A DNA stretch of 64,000 bases. Source: Novosphingobium cyanobacteriorum. GTDB lineage: Bacteria; Pseudomonadota; Alphaproteobacteria; Sphingomonadales; Sphingomonadaceae. Of this stretch, positions 52,407 through 60,749 are shown piece after piece; the first letter of the stretch is position 1; every line of letters begins with the position of its first letter. Both the position numbers and the translations under genes were made by a program. A model generated the notes under the pieces. That model made no database searches. It was not told the origin of the DNA and saw nothing but the letters and a program-made list of their open reading frames with translations. Location of the stretch: the NCBI RefSeq assembly GCF_029436685.1, contig NZ_JAROCY010000004.1, positions 229,411 through 293,410 on the forward strand. Direction: 5' to 3'.

Positions 52407-54724
52407 GTAGAAAGGGTCGTCCCGATCAGACGGACCGGCCGGCCCTTCACAAGACGTAGCGTGCGACGCACCGGGCCGAGGCGGACCTCGCAATCCTGTA
52501 TTTCCATCGGGTGCAGCACGGCCTCGCAAAGCGCGCGATCGGCCCAGGCCAGATCGACCACCACGCCGCCGCGCGCCACCAACCCGGTTGCGCGGCCTTG
52601 CGGCCAGGCGCGAGGAAGGGCGGGCAGGAGATGGAGCGTTCCGCTGCGGCTTTGCAGCAGCATTTCCGTAATCGCCGTTGCCCCGCCGAAGTTGCCATCA
52701 ATCTGAAACGGCGGGTGCGCATCGAACAGGTTGGGGTAAGTGCGCGCAGGTGCGAGCAGCGCGCGCAGGATTGCGTGCGCACGGTCCGCATCGCGCAGGC
52801 GCGCCCACAGGGCCATGCGCCAGGCGGTGGCCCAGCCGGTAGATTCATCGCCGCGCCGGTTCAGCGATACCCGTGCCGCCTGCGCCAGTTCCGGTGTGCG
52901 GTCGAGGTCAATCTGGTGGCCTGGATACAGCGCATAGAGATGCGAAACGTGGCGGTGATCCTGTTCCGGGGCGGCCTCGTCCCAGTCTTCGAGCCATTCC
53001 TGCAACTGTCCCAGCTTGCCGATGCGGTCGGGCGCGAGGCGCGCGCGGGTTTCGCGCAGCTCCGCCGCGAAGTCCGCATCGCGGCCCAGCAACAGGGCCG
53101 CATCCGCAGTGCGGTCGAACAGGTCACGCAGGATCTGGCGATCCATTGCCGGCCCGGCGCAGACCGAGGCGCCGAAGGGGTGGCGGTTCTCTGGCGAAAT
53201 GGATGGCGAGGTCACCAGCCCCTGCGGCGTGGATTGCAGCGTATCCAGGAAGAATTCCGCCGCGCCGCGCATCAGCGGGTAGATTGCGGCAAGGTAGGCG
53301 CGGTCACGACCATGGTCCCAGCGATCCCACAATGCATTGCACAGCCAGGCACCACCCGTCGGCCACAGCCCCCAAGCTGCGCCGTCGATCGGGTTCGAAG
53401 CGCGCCACAGGTCTGTGTTGTGGTGGGCCACCCACCCGCGCGCGCCATAGACGATGCGGGCGGTCTTCGCCCCGCCTTGCGCCAGTTCGCGCACCAGGCG
53501 CAGCAGGGGTTCCGCACAATCGCCGAGGTTGGCGGGATCGGCCAGCCAATAGTTCATCTCGGTGTTGATGTTGATCGTGTACTTCGACCCCCACGGCGGC
53601 TTGGTGCTTTCGTTCCATATCCCTTGAAGGTTGGCCGGCTGCGTGCCGGGGCGGGACGAGGAGATCAGCAGGTAGCGCGCATAGGCAAAATAGAGCGCGG
53701 CGAGCGCCGGTTCATCGGCGTGGACATTGGACGCGATGCGCTCGTCCGTGGGCAATGGGCTGGCCGGGCCAAGGTTTATTGCGGCGCGACGATAGAGGCT
53801 GCGATGTTCCGCCAGGTGGCGATCGCGCAGCATGGCCCACGGGCGGCGGGCGGATGCAGCGATCTGTCTGGCGACGGTGGCGGCGGGATCCGCTGACGTG
53901 TCGCCTGGTCCACGATAGCTCGTGGCCAAGGCGATGCGGATCGTCGCGGCGCGTGCGCCCTTCACCTGCAAGTTCGAACCTTCAGGCTGGACGGTCCCGC
54001 CTTCCGTTTCGACGGCAATCCGTGCTGCGATCGTGAGCGCGCCGGGCACGCCCTGGTCGGCACGGTTGCGGCCCGCGACGCGCAGTTCGTTGCCTGCGGC
54101 CGTGACCGTCGCGTCCTGCGGGGTTTCAAAGCGCAGGGAGAAATCGAGCGGCTGACCGCTTGCCGAGAGGTGCACGACGATCACCTGATCCGGGGCGCTG
54201 GCCAGAACCTCGCGCGAAAGGATGGTATCGCCCATGGCAAAGCGGGTGGTGGCGATAGCGCGGTCGAGATCGAGTTCGCGGCGATAGGGTGCGGGTTGGC
54301 CCGGCAGGTCCATGTCGATGAACAGGTCGCCGAAGGTCTGGTACGACATCTGGCCCTGCGGACGGGCGATCAGGGTCTCGTTGGCGAGCGCTTCCGCCTC
54401 TGCAAAACGGCGTTCATCGATCAGCCGTCGCACCCGCGCCACGGCCTCCGGACCCGCCTTGGGATTGCGATCGTCATAGGGGCCGCCGCTCCACAGGGTA
54501 TCCTCGTTCAGCTGGATGTGTTCGCCTGCCACGCCGCCGAAGACCATGGCGCCAAGGCGGCCGTTGCCGACGGGGAGCGCTTCGGTCCAGACGGAGGCGG
54601 GCTGGCGATACCACAGCAGGTCGGCGCCGGGTTGCTCGGTTGCGGCAACCGCGGGCAGGCGTGCAAGGCTGCTACCGGCCGCAACAGCGCCGGCCTTGAT
54701 CACGGTTCTGCGGGAAAGGGGCAT
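52403..54724 (-). CDS. GH95 glycoside hydrolase (alpha-L-fucosidase/galactosidase type)
   Basis: 773 aa from ATG 54724; a GTG at 54763 is possible but would put 13 residues before the Tat signal SRRTVIKAGAVAAG. GH95: LWYRQPASVWTEALPVGNGRLG, LNEDTLWSGGPYD, NLQGIWNESTKPPWGSKYT, NINTEMNYWLAD and DAHPPFQIDGNFGGATAI. Members remove alpha-1,2-fucose or alpha-L-galactose, the latter a known decoration on complex xylan or xyloglucan. The Tat signal indicates folded export. A weak operator-like sequence is at 54819. Confidence 0.88.
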   Translation of the reverse strand: MPLSRRTVIKAGAVAAGSSLARLPAVAATEQPGADLLWYRQPASVWTEALPVGNGRLGAMVFGGVAGEHIQLNEDTLWSGGPYDDRNPKAGPEAVARVRRLIDERRFAEAEALANETLIARPQGQMSYQTFGDLFIDMDLPGQPAPYRRELDLDRAIATTRFAMGDTILSREVLASAPDQVIVVHLSASGQPLDFSLRFETPQDATVTAAGNELRVAGRNRADQGVPGALTIAARIAVETEGGTVQPEGSNLQVKGARAATIRIALATSYRGPGDTSADPAATVARQIAASARRPWAMLRDRHLAEHRSLYRRAAINLGPASPLPTDERIASNVHADEPALAALYFAYARYLLISSSRPGTQPANLQGIWNESTKPPWGSKYTININTEMNYWLADPANLGDCAEPLLRLVRELAQGGAKTARIVYGARGWVAHHNTDLWRASNPIDGAAWGLWPTGGAWLCNALWDRWDHGRDRAYLAAIYPLMRGAAEFFLDTLQSTPQGLVTSPSISPENRHPFGASVCAGPAMDRQILRDLFDRTADAALLLGRDADFAAELRETRARLAPDRIGKLGQLQEWLEDWDEAAPEQDHRHVSHLYALYPGHQIDLDRTPELAQAARVSLNRRGDESTGWATAWRMALWARLRDADRAHAILRALLAPARTYPNLFDAHPPFQIDGNFGGATAITEMLLQSRSGTLHLLPALPRAWPQGRATGLVARGGVVVDLAWADRALCEAVLHPMEIQDCEVRLGPVRRTLRLVKGRPVRLIGTTLST

Positions 54725-54818
54725 GCTGTTTCCGATGGCGGCGAAGGACGAGGACGACCCCACGAGCTCGCCAGGACGGCCCGGGCAGCACGAGGCTGTC
54801 TGGCAATAAGTATGATTA

Positions 54819-54830
54819 AATAGCGCTCTG
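54819..54830. promoter_or_regulatory. weak operator-like site before GH95
   Basis: AATAGCGCTCTG keeps ATAGCGCT but differs from the consensus at four outer positions (8/12). It lies ~95 nt upstream of GH95. It is a low-affinity or chance match. Confidence 0.25.
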
Positions 54831-54850
54831 TCCAGCCAAAAGCGGGCGGA

Positions 54851-55591
54851 TCAACCCTCTGCCGGAGGATCGATATCGGCGAGCGCCAGTTCGATCAGCT
54901 TCTGCATGGCTGCGCGGGCGGCAGGGCCATTGCCATCCGCCACGGCGTCGAACAGCAGGCGGTGATCGGGCAGCGGATCGCGCGGCAGCTTCCGCTTGCG
55001 CTGCTTGTAGATCGTGGTCCAGCGCACGGCGGCGGAGATCGTGCTGGCGAGCGAGATCAGCGCCATATTGCCGGTGGCCTTCAGCAGCGTGGTGTGAAAG
55101 GCCTGATCCGCCGCCTGGCCGAGCGGGGAGGCGAGGGTGTGCCGGGCCATCTCCTCGAGCGAATGGCCCATTTGCGCCAATTGCGCACCGGTTCGTCGGG
55201 TGGCGGCGATTTCTGCGGCCGCAGGCTCGATGATCAGGCGCAGTTCGAACAGGTCGTCGATCGCCTGCTGGCTGGGCTCGCCCTCGAAGGTCCAGGCAAG
55301 GACATCGGGATCGAGGATGTGCCAGCGCGACGGGTCGGTGATCTTGGTGCCGGCCTTGGGACGGCTTTCGACCAGCCCCTTGGCGGCAAGGATGCGGATC
55401 GCCTCGCGATAGGCGGTGCGCGAGATGTGGTTGCGCTCGGCGAAATCGACTTCGCTGGTGAGCACGTGGCCGGGCGGATATTGCCCAGTCACGATGGCGA
55501 TGCCCAGGTCGCGCGCAATGCTGCCGTGCAGTCTGAGCGATTTGTCAGACCTGTCGATCGTGTCCGTCCCGGCTACCTTCTTTCGCGACAC
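54851..55591 (-). CDS. GntR-family regulator, FCD subfamily
   Basis: 246 aa. N-terminal winged helix (SLRLHGSIARDLGIAIVTGQYPPG, SRTAYREAIRILAAKGLVESRPKAGT), then the FadR C-terminal domain (~100-235) with metal ligands in ELRLIIEPAAA and the His of DQAFHTTLLKATGN and PDHRLLFDAVADG. The junction WHILDPDVLAWTFEG is typical of DgoR/UxuR-like sugar-acid regulators. Candidate targets are the galactonate (dgo) genes downstream in the window or its neighbours GH43/GH95. It lies 101 nt after GH43 on the same strand. Confidence 0.88.
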   Translation of the reverse strand: MSRKKVAGTDTIDRSDKSLRLHGSIARDLGIAIVTGQYPPGHVLTSEVDFAERNHISRTAYREAIRILAAKGLVESRPKAGTKITDPSRWHILDPDVLAWTFEGEPSQQAIDDLFELRLIIEPAAAEIAATRRTGAQLAQMGHSLEEMARHTLASPLGQAADQAFHTTLLKATGNMALISLASTISAAVRWTTIYKQRKRKLPRDPLPDHRLLFDAVADGNGPAARAAMQKLIELALADIDPPAEG

Positions 55592-55617
55592 GCCATGCTC
55601 CTTGCGCCCATTGCCCT

Positions 55618-55631
55618 ATTTGTACGCAATT
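55618..55631. promoter_or_regulatory. candidate FCD-GntR operator before its own gene
   Basis: ATTTGTACGCAATT lies 27 nt before the GntR start, where an autoregulatory site would sit. Related TTGTAYG boxes are at 41394 and 57865. Confidence 0.35.
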
Positions 55632-55692
55632 CGGGGGATGTCCAGCGCTTCAAGCAGGCGCAGCGTGCAAAGTCGTGATTGCGCGACGGGCA

Positions 55693-57144
55693 TCACGGCC
55701 GGCGGAAGGTCCACCGGCCCGCGGGCGAGGCCGGATCGAACCGCACCAGTCGCGGCGTGCTGGCGCCCACGGCAGCCAGCGCCAGCGGGTGGAACGGATC
55801 GGGCATGCTGCTGGGCATGATGCGGAACGTGCCGTCGGTCAGCTGGTCGATCCGCCACAACTGTTCCTTCGCGCCGGTGAAGGCAGGCGCGGCGACCACG
55901 TCCCCGGTGGGTGTCGCGGCAAGCGCGCGGTTGGTGCCGGCAATCACGATCTTGACATAGGGCGCGCCGAACCAGCCGCCGGCGCCTGCCACCGGCTCGA
56001 TGGTCCAGTGCTGGTGGGGGCGCACCATGTAGTCGCCCATGTCGACCGGGATCTCGCCAGCCGGCCAGCTGGCGCTGTTCTGGGCAAGGGTCTGTTCGGC
56101 CAGCGACTTGACCGGCTCCTTTGGCGGCCCGAACCCGGTCCAGGAGAAGGGCATGCGTACTTCGTCCACTGCCAGCTGCAACGCGCCGCCGCGCTCGGAC
56201 TGGATCTCGTAAGTGCCGGGGCGAAGGTTCTCGTTGCCGACTGGCCAGCCGTCCTTCCAGGTGAGCGGCAGGATGGCGAGCACGCTCCGTCCCGAGCGGT
56301 CGAGGTCCGCCTCGTAGTGAAACGAGAACTTCTCCACACCATCGCCGAGGTCGACCAGCCCGAAGTGCCCGGCGCCCATGCCGCGCCCGTTGGAGCCCCA
56401 GACGAGCTTGCCGCCACCCTTGAGCAGGGGCACGCCGAAATTGTCGAGATAGGGACCGAGCGGACTACGCGAACGGCCGACGCGGATGTTGTAGGTGGAA
56501 TTGGGGCCGTCGCAGCAGGTGCCGTGCGTGCCGAGCAGGTAGTACCAGCCATCGCGATACATCAGCGCGGTGGCCTCCATGTCGATGGCGATGTCCACCG
56601 GCTTGTTGCCGGGCAGGCGTTCAGCGGTTCGGGGATCAAGCTCGACTATGCGGATCGCGCCGAAATAGGTGCCGTAGCTGAGCCAGAGACGCCCTTCGGC
56701 AAGCAGGAAGGCGGGATCGATCGCGTCGTTGTTTTCCATCCCGTCGCTCGAGGCCACGGTGCCCACGTCGTGGAAGCCGAAGTCCTTCGAGGTGGGATCG
56801 AGCGACTTCGTCCACATGATCTTCACATCGCTGCGATGGCCGCCATTCATGCCACCGCCGCCGACCGCCCAGGCGACGAAGTAGCGGTCACCGAGCTTGA
56901 TCACATCGGGGGCGACGCCGCCTCCGGGGCGGACCGGACCGCCGGTCCAGGTCCAGCCGTCAGAGGACACGAGCCCACCCTGGCCAGTGCCGAAGGTGTA
57001 GAAGCGGCCATCGGATTCCACGATGGTCGACGGATCGTGGATATAGGGTTCGCCTTCAAGCTGGGCGACGGGATTGGTCTGCGCAACGAGGCCGGCGGGA
57101 AGGAGCGCGAGGGCCACGGCGGCAAGAAGGAGTTTGGAGGGCAT
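55693..57144 (-). CDS. GH43 arabinanase/arabinosidase with C-terminal domain
   Basis: 483 aa with signal peptide (ends near GLVAQTN). GH43 five-bladed propeller: base Asp in EPYIHDPSTIVE, pKa Asp in NDAIDPAFLLAEG and acid Glu in DMEATALMYRDG, with GTHGTCCDGPNSTY as in endo-arabinanase-like subgroups. The C-terminal ~170 residues form a separate beta-rich module containing NRALAATPTGDVVAAPAFTG and QLWRI, of ricin-lectin-like type. It probably debranches or cuts arabinan/arabinoxylan in the periplasm. It starts 11 nt after the 229-aa secreted gene. Confidence 0.85.
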   Translation of the reverse strand: MPSKLLLAAVALALLPAGLVAQTNPVAQLEGEPYIHDPSTIVESDGRFYTFGTGQGGLVSSDGWTWTGGPVRPGGGVAPDVIKLGDRYFVAWAVGGGGMNGGHRSDVKIMWTKSLDPTSKDFGFHDVGTVASSDGMENNDAIDPAFLLAEGRLWLSYGTYFGAIRIVELDPRTAERLPGNKPVDIAIDMEATALMYRDGWYYLLGTHGTCCDGPNSTYNIRVGRSRSPLGPYLDNFGVPLLKGGGKLVWGSNGRGMGAGHFGLVDLGDGVEKFSFHYEADLDRSGRSVLAILPLTWKDGWPVGNENLRPGTYEIQSERGGALQLAVDEVRMPFSWTGFGPPKEPVKSLAEQTLAQNSASWPAGEIPVDMGDYMVRPHQHWTIEPVAGAGGWFGAPYVKIVIAGTNRALAATPTGDVVAAPAFTGAKEQLWRIDQLTDGTFRIMPSSMPDPFHPLALAAVGASTPRLVRFDPASPAGRWTFRRP

Positions 57145-57155
57145 GGATCGTCTCT

Positions 57156-57845
57156 TCAGCGCAGGCTGATCTTGATGTCGCGGATCGGGGCGCCCTTGCC
57201 GTCGACGAAGCGGACGGCGAAGTCGCTCAGGCCGGGGCCGTTGATGACCGCGCCGGTCAGCACGTTGCGCCCCTTCTTCAGCGTGACGGCGGGCGAGACG
57301 ACATCGTCCATCACCATCCGCCGATCACCGAACAGGGCGGCGGTTTCCGTGCCGTTGAGCCACCACATCGAGGCGGAGTTGGAGCCGACCGCGAGATGCG
57401 CATCTTGGATTTCGCGCGGGGCCTCGATCACCGTGGTCGCCCAGAAGATCACACCATAGGTAGGCTTGCCATAGGCGGCGGCGAAGTAGAACAGCTTGGC
57501 GTCCCATTGTGCTGCATCGAGCGCATGCCAGCGCAGCGTCGCGCCCCTGTGCGTGATGGCTGTGCCGTCGCGCGGTATCGTGCTGTCGATGCCGGATGGC
57601 CGATCATCCACGAAAGCCTGCCGTACGTAGGCGCTGGTGAACAGCTGGTTGGTGCGATTGGGCTTCACCATCGGTTCCAGCAGCATCCAGCGGCGGATGA
57701 AGCCCTCCTCGTCGGGCGATGCGCTTCCGGTGGAGGCTGGGGCGAAATAGGGTGCAAGAGCGGCCGGAGCCTGGCCAAGGGCTGGGGGCGCGGCAAGGCA
57801 CAGCAGTGCACCTGCCGCCCTGCGCAGGCGGGTCAGTCGAATCAT
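57156..57845 (-). CDS. secreted protein of unknown function
   Basis: 229 aa with signal peptide (ends near PALGQAP). I do not recognise a catalytic family. The mature protein starts with an EEGFIRRWMLLEPM block, known from secreted multi-domain hydrolases, followed by a beta-sandwich with AHLAVGSNSASMWWLNGTET and LKKGRNVLTGAVINGPG. That pattern is common in carbohydrate-binding-like modules of glycoside hydrolases and esterases. Here it is a stand-alone protein, first of a two-gene operon with GH43, so it may bind the polysaccharide or GH43. Confidence 0.75.
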   Translation of the reverse strand: MIRLTRLRRAAGALLCLAAPPALGQAPAALAPYFAPASTGSASPDEEGFIRRWMLLEPMVKPNRTNQLFTSAYVRQAFVDDRPSGIDSTIPRDGTAITHRGATLRWHALDAAQWDAKLFYFAAAYGKPTYGVIFWATTVIEAPREIQDAHLAVGSNSASMWWLNGTETAALFGDRRMVMDDVVSPAVTLKKGRNVLTGAVINGPGLSDFAVRFVDGKGAPIRDIKISLR

Positions 57846-57864
57846 GGCATCCTCACGAATTTTT

Positions 57865-57877
57865 ATTTGTATGAGTT
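57865..57877. promoter_or_regulatory. TTGTATG box before the 57845 operon
   Basis: ATTTGTATGAGTT lies 20 nt upstream of the start and is flanked by CCTCAC (57851) and GTGAGG (57881) as inverted arms. It is a possible GntR-type or other operator. Confidence 0.3.
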
Positions 57878-57920
57878 AAAGTGAGGATGGGTTCAACCTG
57901 ATTTATATGGGCTCGGTGCG

Positions 57921-57959
57921 AAAAAGGCCTGCCGGGCGTGGTGTCCCCGGCAGGCCTTT
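57921..57959 (-). terminator. terminator of the GH43-xylB-xylA operon
   Basis: A perfect 14-bp stem (57923-57936 and 57946-57959, GGCCTGCCGGG core) with a 9-nt loop. Read on the minus strand it is followed by TTTTT. It lies 24 nt after the xylA stop. Confidence 0.92.
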
Positions 57960-57982
57960 GATTGGTAAAGTCGTACCAGAAA

Positions 57983-59290
57983 TCAGAAGCGGTTGAGCAT
58001 GTTCTCCAGCCACTCCTGCCGGCCGGAAACCGGCGCGGGCTTGAGGTCCTGCGCCACGGCAAGGTCGGCGATTTCGGCAAGGCTCGACTTGCGGATGGTC
58101 TGGCCCAGTTCACCGTTCCACCCGGCGTAACGCTCGGCCCGGAAGGCGTCGATGCGGCCGTCTGCGATGATCGCCTCGGCACGCAGCAGTGCCTTGGCGA
58201 TCACGTCCACGCCGCCGATGTGGCCGTGGAACAGGTCCACCGCATCGACCGACTGGCGCCGAACCTTGGCGTCGAAGTTGAAGCCGCCATCGGTGAACCC
58301 GCCCGCGCGCTCGATCTCGATACAGGCGAGGGTCAGTTCCTCGACCGAGTTGGGGAACTGGTCGGTATCCCAGCCATTCTGCGGATCGCCACGGTTGGCG
58401 TCGATCGAGCCGAACACGCCCAGCGCGCCGGCCATGGCGATTTCGTGTTCGAAGGTATGGCCTGAAAGCGTGGCGTGATTGGCCTCGATGTTGACCTTCA
58501 CCTCGTTCTCAAGCCCGAAGCGCTTGAGGAAGCCATACACCGTCTGCGTGTCGAAATCGTACTGGTGCTTCGTCGGCTCGTGCGGCTTGGGTTCGATCAG
58601 GATCGTGCCCTTGAAGCCGATCTTGTGCTTGTGCTCGACAACCAGCGACAGGAACCGGCCGAAGTTATCCTGCTCGGTCTTCAGGTCGGTGTTGAGGATC
58701 GTGTCATAGCCTTCGCGGCCGCCCCACAGAACGTAGTTCGATCCGCCAAGGCGATGCGTCGCCTCAAGCGCATCGCGCACCTGGCTGGCGCCCCAGGCAT
58801 AGACTTCGGGGCGGGGGCTGGTGGCGGCGCCGGCAAGGTAGCGCGGATGGCCAAAGAGGTTGGCGGTGCCCCACAGCAGCTTGCGCCCGTGGGCGGCCTG
58901 CAGTTCCTCCAGATGATCGACCGCGCGGGCAAAGCTGGCGCGGAATTCGCCGATGCTTTCGGCCGGCGCCATCACGTCAACATCGTGGAAGCAGTAGAAC
59001 GGCAGATCGAGCTTCTCGACAAAGGCCAGCGCGGCTTCGCGCTTGGCGCGGGCGGCGGCTTCGTCCTGCGGGCCATTCAGCCAGGGCCGGTCGAACGTGC
59101 CCGCGCCGAACACGTCGCTGCCGGGCCAGCAGAAGGTGTGCCACATGCACACGGCAAAGCGCAGGTAATCCTCCATGCGCTTGCCGAAGACGACGCGGTC
59201 CTTGTCATAGAAGCGGTAGGCGAGATCGCTGGTGCTCTCGGGCCCTTCATAGCGGACGGTGGCGAATTCTTCGAAATAGGCTGCGGACAT
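57983..59290 (-). CDS. xylA: xylose isomerase
   Basis: 435 aa, typical class II length. Catalytic and metal residues: [50 protein letters not shown] and [20 protein letters not shown]. It interconverts D-xylose and D-xylulose in the cytoplasm. It starts 6 nt after xylB and is third in the operon headed by a GH43 lipoprotein, whose promoter carries the pentose operator. A strong terminator follows. Confidence 0.98.
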   Translation of the reverse strand: MSAAYFEEFATVRYEGPESTSDLAYRFYDKDRVVFGKRMEDYLRFAVCMWHTFCWPGSDVFGAGTFDRPWLNGPQDEAAARAKREAALAFVEKLDLPFYCFHDVDVMAPAESIGEFRASFARAVDHLEELQAAHGRKLLWGTANLFGHPRYLAGAATSPRPEVYAWGASQVRDALEATHRLGGSNYVLWGGREGYDTILNTDLKTEQDNFGRFLSLVVEHKHKIGFKGTILIEPKPHEPTKHQYDFDTQTVYGFLKRFGLENEVKVNIEANHATLSGHTFEHEIAMAGALGVFGSIDANRGDPQNGWDTDQFPNSVEELTLACIEIERAGGFTDGGFNFDAKVRRQSVDAVDLFHGHIGGVDVIAKALLRAEAIIADGRIDAFRAERYAGWNGELGQTIRKSSLAEIADLAVAQDLKPAPVSGRQEWLENMLNRF

Positions 59291-59296
59291 GGGGAC

Positions 59297-60745
59297 TTAC
59301 TCCTTGATGGCGGAAATCGCGGCATAGGCCGCGCGGAAACGGGTGCGCTTGGGTTCAAGGCGGGCAGCAAGATCAGCGTCGGGTTCGATCACCGCGCGAA
59401 CCGGCGGGCGAGTGCAGACATCGACGGCGGCCGCGCCGGTTGCGGCCATCTGTGCGAGGCGGGCACCGCCCAGCGCGGGACCGACTTCGCCGCCCTGAAG
59501 GTAGACGAGCCGGACCCCCAGCACGCTGGACAGGATGCGTCCCCAGTGGGCAGAGCGCGAACCGCCCCCGATCACGCAAAGTTCATCGATCCGCGTGCCC
59601 GCGCTGCGCAGCGCATCGATGCCATCGGCATGGGCAAAGGCGACGCCCTCAAGCACCGCCGCCGCCATTCGTGCCGTGGTGCTTTCGTTGCCGAGGCCGA
59701 GGAACGCGGCACGGATGTGCGGATCGTTGTGCGGGGTGCGTTCGCCGGAGAGGTAGGGCAGGAACAGCTCATCGCCGCTGGCCGCACCGGCCTGCTCCGC
59801 CAGCGCGAAGAACTCGGCCGGGCCGGGCACGTTGCAGGCGCGCGCCGCCCAATCGATGCACGATGCGGCGGAAAGGTGCACGCTCATCTGGTGCCATATG
59901 CCGGGCAGGGCATGGCAGAAGGCATGCACCGCTTGGGCCGGGTTGGGGCGGAAGGCGGCATTGGCCACGAAGATCACGCCCGATGTGCCAAGCGACAGCA
60001 TGCCCTGGCCATCACCCAGCACGCCCACGCCCAGCGCACCGGCAGCGTTGTCGCCCGCGCCGGCCACCACCGGCACACGGTCCATGCCCCAATTGCGCGC
60101 CACGTCATCACGGAGCACGCCGGTCACTTCGGGGCCTTCATGCAGGCGGGGCATATGGCCTTCATCCAGCCCGGTGGCAGCCAGCATATCGGCGGACCAG
60201 GCGCGCGCGGCCACGTCGAGCCATAGCGTGCCCGCGCTGTCCGACATGTCACTGGCCTTTTCGCCGGTCAGTGCCAGGCGGACATAGTCCTTGGGCAGCA
60301 GCACGGATCGCGTTGCCGCGAACACGTCGGGCTCGTGCTTGCGCACCCACGCCAGCTTGGGCGCGGTGAAGCCCGGCATGGCGATATTGCCAGTGATCTC
60401 CCGGCTGCGGGGTTCGGCTGCCTCGATCTCGGCACATTCGGCAAAACTGCGCCCGTCGTTCCACAGGATCGCGGGGCGCAGGGGCCTGTCGTCCGAACCC
60501 AGCAGGGTCGCGCCATGCATCTGCCCGGCAAGGCCGATGGCCCTGACCCCTGCGCGCAAGGTGCCATCGATGCCGAGCACCGCCTTGTGCGCCGCGTCCA
60601 CCCAATCAGCTGGCGTTTGTTCCGACCACAAGGGGCGGGGGCGGGATACGGTCAGGTCGGAACTGTTCTGCGCCAGAACCTCGCCGGTTTCGGCGGTGAT
60701 CACCGCCTTCACGCAGCTGGTGCCGACATCGATGCCAAGGAACAT
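59297..60745 (-). CDS. xylB: xylulokinase
   Basis: 482 aa of the FGGY family: N-terminal phosphate-binding GIDVGTSCVKAVI, RPLWSEQTPADWV, GLAGQMHGATLL, AILWNDGRS, catalytic Asp in VAGAGDNAAGALGVG and the C-terminal CVIGGGSRSAHWGRILSSVLG. It phosphorylates D-xylulose for the pentose phosphate pathway. It lies 4 nt after GH43 and 6 nt before xylA. Confidence 0.97.
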   Translation of the reverse strand: MFLGIDVGTSCVKAVITAETGEVLAQNSSDLTVSRPRPLWSEQTPADWVDAAHKAVLGIDGTLRAGVRAIGLAGQMHGATLLGSDDRPLRPAILWNDGRSFAECAEIEAAEPRSREITGNIAMPGFTAPKLAWVRKHEPDVFAATRSVLLPKDYVRLALTGEKASDMSDSAGTLWLDVAARAWSADMLAATGLDEGHMPRLHEGPEVTGVLRDDVARNWGMDRVPVVAGAGDNAAGALGVGVLGDGQGMLSLGTSGVIFVANAAFRPNPAQAVHAFCHALPGIWHQMSVHLSAASCIDWAARACNVPGPAEFFALAEQAGAASGDELFLPYLSGERTPHNDPHIRAAFLGLGNESTTARMAAAVLEGVAFAHADGIDALRSAGTRIDELCVIGGGSRSAHWGRILSSVLGVRLVYLQGGEVGPALGGARLAQMAATGAAAVDVCTRPPVRAVIEPDADLAARLEPKRTRFRAAYAAISAIKE

Positions 60746-60749
60746 GAGG

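Noticed and set aside
53672..53683. GGTAGCGCGCAT inside GH95 as a further operator
   Set aside because: The palindromic core TAGCGCTA is broken, and the site is deep in coding sequence with no promoter context.
54254..54265. GATAGCGCGGTC inside GH95 as a further operator
   Set aside because: Only one half-site is kept and the core is lost. Such 8-9/12 matches are expected by chance in GC-rich DNA.
58838..58849. GGTAGCGCGGAT inside xylA as an intragenic operator like that in xylX
   Set aside because: The right half does not match (GGAT instead of TATC), unlike the 11/12 copy in xylX.
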